From a virus: 20,975 nt of DNA. Shown one piece after another: positions 15,397 to 20,975 of this stretch; the first letter of the stretch is position 1, and the number at the start of each line of letters is the position of its first letter. The translations under genes and the position numbers were made by a program. The stretch spans positions 1 to 20,975 of IMG/VR virus record IMGVR_UViG_3300010158_003896; one strand, 5' to 3'. A model generated the notes under the pieces. It was not told the origin of the DNA. It searched no databases and worked only from the letters and a program-made list of their open reading frames with translations.

Positions 15397-15673
15397 TTGC
15401 TACGGAGGACATATTGAGTATTCCTTTCATTAATAACCCAATCCCTTCATCATTATTCATCGTTAATCCAACTCCAGGTAATTCGCTCTTAGCCTGTACC
15501 TGTATCATCCCTGTATTATCAGCGAACATAATCCGTGTTACGGATATTGTTTCTACTGCAATAGGTTGTTTTTGGTCAGATACCTGCTGATTAGGCTGTC
15601 CTAACTCCGGCTCCGAGGAAGTTTGTAATTCCGGATTGCCCTCCTGTAATGATTGTTCTTGATTCTCTGTCAT
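15359..15673 (-). CDS. Small protein downstream of terL, unknown
   Basis: This 104-aa product begins with a disordered Gln/Glu/Pro/Ser-rich part (residues 1-38) followed by a compact domain: ISVTRIMFADNTGMIQVQAK, then LPGVGLTMNNDEGIGLLMKG. It ends NPNESEKKSS. The first 83 bases overlap the 3' end of terL in another frame, and the last 38 overlap the next ORF. The compact overlaps suggest translational coupling. No family is recognised. It may be the N-terminal half of a larger protein (see the following ORF). Confidence 0.58.
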   Translation of the reverse strand: MTENQEQSLQEGNPELQTSSEPELGQPNQQVSDQKQPIAVETISVTRIMFADNTGMIQVQAKSELPGVGLTMNNDEGIGLLMKGILNMSSVAIVNPNESEKKSS

Positions 15674-18110
15674 GTTTATTATCGTTTAAAGTTGTTCTTG
15701 AAAGTTGTCCATTAGGTAATCTAACTATATGGACTACTTGTGATTGTATTAATTTAATTTCATCGGGTGGCATATACACAAGTCCTGCATTGGCAAATGT
15801 ATCTGCAGCCATTTGGGCATATGTGATACTAAACAAATCATCATCTCTGTGCCTGTTTAAATCCTGTGCTGCCCATGTATAAGATTGCCCATTAGAAGTT
15901 GGTTTCTGCACAAATGTACGCAATTGTTCAAATGGTTGCCTAAAACAAATACGATTTCCGTAATCGCTTAACATAGACCTCATTGCCTCTATAATACGAG
16001 GTTTTGTATTGGCTTTATTACTTATTCCCACTTTTGCCCCTTGAATTCTATACCGTGGGTTAAGATCATTATTCATTATCAATGTTTGCCCCATATCGGA
16101 CAAATGTTCTATCTTATTGATAAATTCCTCACCGATATTGTACTCTATTAAATGTGGTGGCTTACCATAAAATATACCCATCATTATAGCCTGTCTATAA
16201 CATTCTCTAAAATCATCCTCACGGAAGCTTAATAATGCTACAGGCATCAGTAAGCAGTTATCCCATATGCAGGAACTAAAATATGAGTGACCCGAACTAC
16301 TATTAATTGGGTCAGTTCCTTGAAAATATCTCCATGGACTACGTGTGTCAGGTTGTTCAGGGAACCTGTATATATATGGAGTTATAATCACCGGGCGTTT
16401 ATTATTATCATCAATAACTACCTCCTCCATTGTTTCCCATCTTACGGTATGGAACTGATATTCGAACAATGAACCTGCTGTATTAGGTTGGCTATAGTCA
16501 TATTCAGGGATAAACCGCCCACCAATAGGCATATCCTTGGTAAACCTTTTGTTGAACTCACCTATCCTATCTAATTGAGCGTTAATGTATTCGAATGGTA
16601 CAAGTGTATCTGTACTTTTAAGAAATACATCTTCTAAGGTTAATGCGTTTGCAGCATGAAATATTATCCGTAAATCTTTGTGCTTAATGCCTTTTTTATT
16701 GTAAGCCTGTAGTCTAAGGGTTTCATAATGCTGTGCCGTATGACCAGGGTTACAATAGAAATCTAAGAACACGGGTATAAATGCACCATCTATATTTCCT
16801 GTTTTCCATGCTTCGATAGAATCTCGGTACATATCCTCATATACTTCCGATATAATTTTACCACCGGTTCCCCACATGATAATCTGTCCCTTGATTTCCC
16901 GTTTACCCGTGTTTGGATTGTTCCAAAATTTAGTAGGTTCCCATTCTGCCACCATCTCTGTCAGGCAATTAACGAATGCGGCTTCATCCACAAATACCAT
17001 AGATGGAGTACCACCATTGATAGCTGCAGGCGTAGCTGTTTCACAGGATATAACACGCATACCTGAATCCTGTTTTCCCTTACTTTTATCCTCGGTAAAC
17101 GTAACCATGTTACCTGAGTAATTATATACAACCGCTTGTAAATGAGTAGGAAACTCAGATACAGCGTATTTTATTTTATCCCTAAATATCTCGTTAGTTT
17201 TATTATCTGTATGGGCAATAAACTTAGAAAAGAAGTTAAGCCTGAACATAGTTTTAACAGCAGCTATATATCCCATTACGGATGAAATACCAATTTGCCT
17301 GCATTTTGCTATAAGCAAAGAGTACCCACAATCAATGAGGTAACATAAAACTGATTGGCAATCATAGAAACTATCCCCGAACATTAGGTATCCTTCGGGA
17401 GCAAGTTGCTCTTTTAGTTTACCAGATTTCCGAATTATGTAACTTGTATTAATCCGTATTTTCCTGATTTCTGACTGGATATAATCATCAATATCCTCGT
17501 CCATGGCAAAATCATAGACACTTGTCTTATCTTCTAACCATGTATCTGCCTGTTTTTTATATAGTTCAAACTTGTGATAATGTGAGGCATGGGAGAACCC
17601 TGCTACACAGAATGACAATATCCATTGCCGAAAATCTTCATCAGGCATACCCATACCGTCCTGTTTACGATACGGCAACCAATCTTCTTTTCGTATATCA
17701 TTACCATTAATATTATCTAATTCGGGATGTGGCTCCTGTTTTTTCTCATAAATCTGTTTTATCGCTTTCTCTGTCGTAATTTCATCTATCGAAATATCAT
17801 TATTATTATGATTGAACAGGGTTACTTCATCATTATTATTATTTACTACAGGTTTAGTATCTAAATAACCAAGGGATTTCATTCTCCCGTAGGTAACATT
17901 ACCGAGTACCTCTTTGGCTAAATCATCCCCAATAGCATTTGCTATATCTACATACAGCATCATTAATAGAGAATCAGAAGCATCTTTTACTATTACAGGC
18001 TTCTTCTTCCTGACTACTTTCTTTTTACTGTTATTCTTAACTGTTACTTTCGGTATATCTTTTTTTGGTGGTTTTTCTCTCCTTATCGGAGCCATCTTCC
18101 TGAATCGCAT
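15591..18110 (-). CDS. terL: Terminase large subunit (TerL)
   Basis: An 839-aa packaging motor. The N-terminal 260 residues are an unusually long extension with a Lys/Arg-rich part (KKKVVRKKKPV, about 29-39) and an Asn-rich stretch (90-105). The ATPase follows: a Walker A-like KCRQIGISS (about 269-277), a Walker B with catalytic Glu in SMVFVDEAAF (370-379) and the coupling motif MWGTGG (about 412-417). The RNase H-like nuclease has YFQGTDPINSS (first Asp near 600), LIEYNIGEEF (about 654-663) and RDDDLFSI (about 755-762). It cuts concatemeric DNA and pumps it through the portal. The upstream ATG is chosen because an AACTAACT leader precedes it, although MAPIRREK five codons in is possible. The start overlaps the Cys-rich gene by 28 bases and the end overlaps the next gene by 83. 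No small terminase is recognised with certainty. Confidence 0.93.
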   Translation of the reverse strand: MRFRKMAPIRREKPPKKDIPKVTVKNNSKKKVVRKKKPVIVKDASDSLLMMLYVDIANAIGDDLAKEVLGNVTYGRMKSLGYLDTKPVVNNNNDEVTLFNHNNNDISIDEITTEKAIKQIYEKKQEPHPELDNINGNDIRKEDWLPYRKQDGMGMPDEDFRQWILSFCVAGFSHASHYHKFELYKKQADTWLEDKTSVYDFAMDEDIDDYIQSEIRKIRINTSYIIRKSGKLKEQLAPEGYLMFGDSFYDCQSVLCYLIDCGYSLLIAKCRQIGISSVMGYIAAVKTMFRLNFFSKFIAHTDNKTNEIFRDKIKYAVSEFPTHLQAVVYNYSGNMVTFTEDKSKGKQDSGMRVISCETATPAAINGGTPSMVFVDEAAFVNCLTEMVAEWEPTKFWNNPNTGKREIKGQIIMWGTGGKIISEVYEDMYRDSIEAWKTGNIDGAFIPVFLDFYCNPGHTAQHYETLRLQAYNKKGIKHKDLRIIFHAANALTLEDVFLKSTDTLVPFEYINAQLDRIGEFNKRFTKDMPIGGRFIPEYDYSQPNTAGSLFEYQFHTVRWETMEEVVIDDNNKRPVIITPYIYRFPEQPDTRSPWRYFQGTDPINSSSGHSYFSSCIWDNCLLMPVALLSFREDDFRECYRQAIMMGIFYGKPPHLIEYNIGEEFINKIEHLSDMGQTLIMNNDLNPRYRIQGAKVGISNKANTKPRIIEAMRSMLSDYGNRICFRQPFEQLRTFVQKPTSNGQSYTWAAQDLNRHRDDDLFSITYAQMAADTFANAGLVYMPPDEIKLIQSQVVHIVRLPNGQLSRTTLNDNKHDRESRTIITGGQSGITNFLGAGVRTA

Positions 18111-18400
18111 ACTGAGTTAGTTAGTTTAGTTTTTGGTGGTATAGGTCCTTTAAACCCCTTTAATAAACACCAACATAAAGCACATTGGTCAGTCTTTGTT
18201 ACTTTTTCTTCATTCCTTTTACCAAGTTTATTCACCCTATGAGGGCAAGTAAGGCATATAGTTATTCGCTCTATCTCAACCTCATGTGATACATAATCCT
18301 TATTAATAGCATCTTTAATGCCATTACTTAAAGACTTAACCATATTAGATACTTTAAATCCTTGGCTATCGGTTTCGGGTAAATTATTGCAATCGCACAT
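18083..18400 (-). CDS. Small Cys-rich (zinc-binding) protein
   Basis: The 105-aa product starts at ATG (MCDCNNLPETDSQG); a TTG two codons upstream is in frame but less likely. It has Cys pairs MCDC near the N-terminus, CLTCPHR (about 50-56), CALCWC (about 73-78) and a last Cys in CDSGRW at the end. The pattern Cys-x2-Cys, then Cys-x2-Cys-x-Cys, then Cys-x3-Arg-Trp is that of the small zinc-ribbon proteins common in tailed phages. Its substrate is unknown. It lies between SSB and TerL and overlaps TerL by 28 bases. A -7-like box TAAATTTG (18408-18415) lies only eight bases before the ATG, so a nearly leaderless transcript is possible. A role in DNA or RNA binding, or in packaging, is not shown. 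Confidence 0.6.
   Translation of the reverse strand: MCDCNNLPETDSQGFKVSNMVKSLSNGIKDAINKDYVSHEVEIERITICLTCPHRVNKLGKRNEEKVTKTDQCALCWCLLKGFKGPIPPKTKLTNSVCDSGRWLR
18114..18130 (-). promoter_or_regulatory. AACTAACT-type translation leader of terL
   Basis: Read on the minus strand, ACTAAACTAACTAACT precedes CAGT and the ATG. It is the fourth copy of the leader motif in the window, here within the 3' coding part of the upstream gene. It supports the ATG at 18110 rather than the later one. Confidence 0.4.
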
Positions 18401-18412
18401 ATACAAACAAAT

Positions 18413-18955
18413 TTACAGATTATTATTTAACCGTTCCTGCCGTTTACCTTCAAGATATGCTTGATAGTCTTGTTCGCTCATCTTTTCCTTTAACTGAAAC
18501 GTGCCATCTTCCTGAAATTCAACGAATTTACGTGTTGTAAGTCCAGGGTTTTCTTTCTCAAATGCTACATATCCGATAATTTCTTCTTCGGTTCTCTGTT
18601 CAATATTACTTCCTGATGGCAGAAAACTTTTGAATGTTTGGGCAATCATTACCATCATAGGTTTATTAGTAACCTTGGAGGTAATCAATTTTAAATACCC
18701 GTTCACTTCAACAATCGTACCGGGCTTAAAATAGTTTACCAATTCAAGACTATGAGTAAAAACGTTAATATAGACACTCCCGTTTATGGTCCGATATTCA
18801 TCTTTCGCAATATCCTTATATCTACGGGTGGTAGCACCTTCTATTATTATACAATAGTGTTTACCCTTGTCATTATTGTATTCTATCACATTTACATTAC
18901 CGATTAATCTACCGATAAACTGTGTTTTAAGTGATTCTGACTGATTTACGCTCAT
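18413..18955 (-). CDS. OB-fold single-stranded DNA-binding protein (SSB-like)
   Basis: The 180-aa product has an N-terminal OB-fold of the SSB type: TQFIGRLIGNVNVIEY (about 11-26, matching the family opening with Gly-Arg-Leu), KHYCIIIEGATTRRYKD, SVYINVFTHSLELVNYF and KPGTIVEVNGYLKLITSK (about 78-95), in the usual order of strands and the helix before the Gly-Tyr-Leu strand. It would cover single-stranded DNA during phage replication. The C-terminal 60 residues are charged and end GKRQERLNNNL, without the acidic DIPF-like tip of bacterial SSBs, so it probably does not dock host partners in the usual way. It starts ten bases after the stop of the 274-aa gene. An OB-fold protein with another ligand is the alternative. 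Confidence 0.7.
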   Translation of the reverse strand: MSVNQSESLKTQFIGRLIGNVNVIEYNNDKGKHYCIIIEGATTRRYKDIAKDEYRTINGSVYINVFTHSLELVNYFKPGTIVEVNGYLKLITSKVTNKPMMVMIAQTFKSFLPSGSNIEQRTEEEIIGYVAFEKENPGLTTRKFVEFQEDGTFQLKEKMSEQDYQAYLEGKRQERLNNNL

Positions 18956-18964
18956 ATCTTATTT

Positions 18965-19789
18965 TTATATTTTGTGTAATTCCTGTGGAATATCATATTC
19001 AAATCCATTTTCCACCCTACTTAATCCCCAAAATGTACCATTAGGCTCATGTCTAACATCATCAATAACGTACATACCATCTGTTAATCCGTTCAAAACG
19101 GCTCTTTTAGGTACATTAAAGTAGCATAATGCAGTCAATTTGTCAATGTAAATGCGTTCTCCTTCGGTAAAACGCTTGTCTAACCGTGAGTTCAGGTACA
19201 TTTTCCCTGTTTCAGGATCACGATTAAAGGTTGCTACATCATGGTTAATGGTACCTGTGAGGAACATGCTCCCGAAATCGGAGTATGCTACATCATCTTT
19301 TATTCGGATAAATGGGTGGGTGGGTATATCGGGTATAACCTTATCTACAAGTTTCATGTATTGGAATCCTACCCACTTAGTGCCGTACATATTAACGGAG
19401 AAATTGGGTATCATTTCGTAAATACCTGATTTTATCCCCTGTTTATACATAGATTCAGATTCATTTTTAAAATACAATGAATAACCGGCTCTTGAAGATT
19501 TGACTATATACTTACCGTACATGAGGTATTGCTCTGCAGAAACCTTACCCATGAGAACGAGGTTGTAACTTGGGTATTTAATAACGGATATTAGGTCATT
19601 ATGTAATAACCCAATTTCCTTGAAGGCACGTTCTCCAAGTTTACAATTACCATATTCTAAGGTTGCTATACCACATTTCAGGGAACGCTCTGTATAATGC
19701 TTAGAATCATATTCAGGGAGCGTGTATCTCTGTACCTTGATTTCATCAATAGAAATATAATTCTTGTCTTTATAAACTCCTTTGCTCAT
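18965..19789 (-). CDS. Conserved-looking 274-aa protein of unknown function
   Basis: The product has mixed alpha/beta character. Visible segments are YTERSLKCGIATLEYGNCKLGERAF (about 31-55), SYNLVLMGKVSAEQYLMYGKYIV (about 74-96), MYGTKWVGFQYMKLVDKVIP and FNRDPETGKMYLNSRLDKRF. It carries several Cys in the first 60 residues and in LTALCYFNVP, and has no signal peptide, membrane segment or recognised catalytic motif. It is placed between a winged-helix protein and an SSB with only 12 and 9 bases of space, so the three are made together. A role in replication or DNA handling follows from context only. A beta-sheet-rich DNA-binding or processing protein is possible. Confidence 0.6.
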   Translation of the reverse strand: MSKGVYKDKNYISIDEIKVQRYTLPEYDSKHYTERSLKCGIATLEYGNCKLGERAFKEIGLLHNDLISVIKYPSYNLVLMGKVSAEQYLMYGKYIVKSSRAGYSLYFKNESESMYKQGIKSGIYEMIPNFSVNMYGTKWVGFQYMKLVDKVIPDIPTHPFIRIKDDVAYSDFGSMFLTGTINHDVATFNRDPETGKMYLNSRLDKRFTEGERIYIDKLTALCYFNVPKRAVLNGLTDGMYVIDDVRHEPNGTFWGLSRVENGFEYDIPQELHKI

Positions 19790-19801
19790 ATATTCATATA
19801 C

Positions 19802-20320
19802 CTATACCATGTGATTAATATCGCCCAATTTTTTCCAATCGTCCATTAATTCTAACAGGTTTTTAAGATTATCTTTACAGAGAACATGTGGATTAACCAT
19901 GTAGGTACATTTGTTATTGCTTACGTGTCTAATGGCTCCTGATACGACTAACTCTTTACAGCTTCGCCATATAATCTGTCTGCATGCGGATTCGCTTTTA
20001 TCTTTAAATTTTTCTCCATAAATATAGACAGGTGAACCGTAGCAATTTTCGATAATGTGATTATCTGTCATAGCATGAGAGAAAATGAGCAGAACTCTCC
20101 ATTCATTTACTCCGAGGCTACATAGAACGCTGTTAGCGTAATCGGTATCTAATAGGCGAATAGTTTTAACCTTTGGTAATTTCGGCTTGTTAGGGACTAT
20201 GTATTCACGTTCTATCACACGTTCATCTGTTTTTTTATGAACGGCTACAATCTGAATTACCTTTTCTCTATCCCATTCTTGCTCTTGCTCTATGTTGTTA
20301 TCTATGTCAGTCAATGTCAT
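19802..20320 (-). CDS. Winged-helix protein, RepL-like (replication initiator or regulator)
   Basis: This 172-aa protein has a charged N-terminus and, from about residue 58, a winged-helix-like domain: YANSVLCSLGVNEWRVLLIF, then SESACRQIIWRSCKELVVSGAI (about 109-130) as the probable recognition helices, and CTYMVNPHVL (about 138-147). The order helix, Ser-Gly-Ala-Ile hairpin, Tyr-Met-Val-Asn-Pro is like that of the RepL family of plasmid initiators and related phage or plasmid regulators. It would bind DNA; whether it starts replication or controls transcription is open. Its promoter is preceded by three direct repeats with a 21-bp period, which may be its binding sites. The ATG overlaps the stop of a 26-codon ORF in ATGA. 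It is the first large gene of the minus-strand block. Confidence 0.55.
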   Translation of the reverse strand: MTLTDIDNNIEQEQEWDREKVIQIVAVHKKTDERVIEREYIVPNKPKLPKVKTIRLLDTDYANSVLCSLGVNEWRVLLIFSHAMTDNHIIENCYGSPVYIYGEKFKDKSESACRQIIWRSCKELVVSGAIRHVSNNKCTYMVNPHVLCKDNLKNLLELMDDWKKLGDINHMV

Positions 20321-20397
20321 ACTCCGATAATAGCCTTAACTGATAATTCATTCAACTCACTCGGAGTAACAAATTCAAACTTTTCAATAAATCTCAT
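20317..20397 (-). CDS. 26-codon leader ORF
   Basis: A short ORF (MRFIEKFEFVTPSELNELSV, then KAIIGV) lies between the first promoter and the winged-helix gene. Its TGA overlaps the next ATG (ATGA), as expected for a translated leader. It could be a small protein or act to couple translation. No homology is recognised, and a chance ORF of this length is possible. Confidence 0.4.
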   Translation of the reverse strand: MRFIEKFEFVTPSELNELSVKAIIGV

Positions 20398-20478
20398 AAC
20401 ATAAAACTTTTTTAACTGACTACTAATTACTTAACATATAATACAAGTCAAACTACATTTAATACTTGTATCACATTA

Positions 20479-20510
20479 CAAATATAGTTATATTCCTTTA
20501 AATAACAAAA
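20479..20510 (-). promoter_or_regulatory. Strong Bacteroidetes-type promoter of the first operon
   Basis: On the minus strand TTTTG (20510-20506), exactly 19 bases, then TATATTTG (20486-20479): the best full promoter in the window, with both boxes matching. The -33 box lies inside the nearest of three direct repeats, so a repeat-binding protein would compete with RNA polymerase or position it. Confidence 0.65.
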
Positions 20511-20561
20511 GTTAAATAATCCACAACAAAAGTTAAATAAATTATAACAAAAGTTAAATAA
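20504..20561. repeat. Three direct repeats, 16 bp, exact 21-bp period
   Basis: AACAAAAGTTAAATAA occurs at 20504-20519, 20525-20540 and 20546-20561, identical in all three, with the start-to-start distance 21 bp each time, two helical turns. This puts the same face of each copy on one side of the DNA. Such spacing is typical of iterons or cooperative operator sites. They lie directly upstream of the promoter. Confidence 0.85.
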
Positions 20562-20573
20562 AACAATATTGAT

Positions 20574-20586
20574 AATCAAGTACTTA
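20574..20586 (+). promoter_or_regulatory. IHF-like site
   Basis: AATCAAGTACTTA fits the E. coli IHF consensus WATCAANNNNTTR in full. It overlaps the palindrome TTGATAATCAA (20569-20579), which also occurs at 15088-15098. The consensus is degenerate, so chance is not excluded. Confidence 0.3.
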
Positions 20587-20698
20587 CACGATTTTCCCCC
20601 TTAACAAACAAAAACAACCCCTTTTTTACTCCGTTGAGAACACGAAAGTGTTCGTGAATTAGCAACTACATGGCATTACGTAACTCATACTCGGTTCT

Positions 20699-20749
20699 AC
20701 CATAATCACCATTCACCCATTCACACATTCACCCAATGTTACCATAATC
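20699..20749. repeat. Short repeat block
   Basis: ACCATAATC stands at 20699-20707 and 20741-20749. Between them lies a tandem of three 8-mers: ATTCACCC (20711-20718), ATTCACAC (20719-20726) and ATTCACCC (20727-20734). This could be part of an origin or a protein-binding array. Confidence 0.6.
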
Positions 20750-20881
20750 TATACACACGTAGAATTATAAAAATTATTTCCACATTGATTAATTACGTCT
20801 TATCGGGGGTACCATTTTAACATTAATTTAATCATATTCTACACGTAAAAATAGTAATTAACTATATTCTCTCTGTAAAGG

Positions 20882-20973
20882 TAGGATATACCATAAACCA
20901 CCCCTCCCCACCTGAAAAGCGAAAACGCTGAAAGCGTAAACAGGTGAAAGGGGGGGTACCCTTGGTCATCCTA
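20882..20973. repeat. Large nested hairpin (structured element)
   Basis: Four stems nest inside each other: TAGGAT with ATCCTA (20882-20887, 20968-20973), ACC with GGT (20890-20892, 20964-20966), CCCTCCC with a run of seven G (20902-20908, 20950-20956, one T-G wobble), and CACCTG with CAGGTG (20909-20914, 20941-20946). The tip holds ACGCT-GAA-AGCGT (20925-20937), which competes with AGCG-AAAA-CGCT (20918-20929). No T-tract follows, so it is not an ordinary terminator. It could be a structured RNA on either strand or an origin or packaging signal. Confidence 0.6.
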
Positions 20974-20975
20974 TG

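Larger units (their letters stand above)
20398..20975. other. Non-coding control region at the head of the minus-strand block
   Basis: No gene of convincing size on either strand. The region holds the promoter at 20479-20510, three 21-bp-spaced repeats (20504-20561), an IHF-like site (20574-20586), a small hairpin (20639-20656), a tandem-repeat block (20699-20749) and a nested hairpin at the right edge (20882-20973). An ATG at 20973-20975 might open a plus-strand gene beyond the window. The density of repeats suits an origin or a divergent promoter region; this is inferred. Confidence 0.55.

Noticed and set aside
20699-20749. CRISPR-like array
   Set aside because: The units are only 8-9 bases and there are no regular unique spacers.

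Overview
The window looks like part of an AT-rich double-stranded DNA phage of a Bacteroidetes host, most likely a crAss-like (Crassvirales-type) podovirus. Three things point there. The minus-strand gene order is large terminase, portal, scaffold-like protein, major capsid protein, connector/ring-type proteins and then a very long tail protein. No tape-measure, sheath or long-tail gene is visible. The recognisable promoters have the Bacteroidetes form TAnnTTTG, and start codons are preceded by A-rich leaders rather than Shine-Dalgarno sequences. The family assignment rests on gene order and protein character, not on a database search.

Layout, in the direction of transcription (right to left): 20400-20975 is a non-coding control region. 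It holds a large nested hairpin, a block of short repeats, an IHF-like site, and three direct repeats with an exact 21-bp period whose last copy supplies the -33 box of a strong promoter. This promoter reads into a 26-codon ORF, a RepL-like winged-helix protein, an unknown 274-aa protein, an OB-fold single-stranded DNA-binding protein and a small Cys-rich protein. The packaging and head block follows: TerL, two small overlapping ORFs that may be joined by frameshifting, a beta-rich virion protein, a helical protein, portal, scaffold-like protein, major capsid protein, a further head-region protein and a connector-like protein. This block ends at a terminator at 6634-6656.

About 1.85 kb of mostly non-phage or regulatory sequence (4834-6688) comes next. 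It holds a TnpB-only IS200/IS605-type element on the plus strand with matching subterminal hairpins, and a promoter-terminator cassette that contains no ORF. Beyond it lies an independently transcribed secreted protein (4333-4833), bounded by its own promoter and terminators like a phage moron. The last block is the tail: two ring/tubular-type proteins with a previously hidden 47-codon gene between them, and a very long tail protein that runs off the left edge.

Working together: the right-hand proteins bind DNA (winged helix, SSB) and may act in replication or its control. TerL packages DNA through the portal into a capsid built from the scaffold and major capsid proteins, and the ring and long tail proteins close the portal. 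Recurrent signals (a TTATATTTGTTTG promoter and AACTAACT leader repeats) mark the virion genes. The TnpB element is a passenger that would make a guide RNA nuclease whose guide is read from phage DNA at its right edge.
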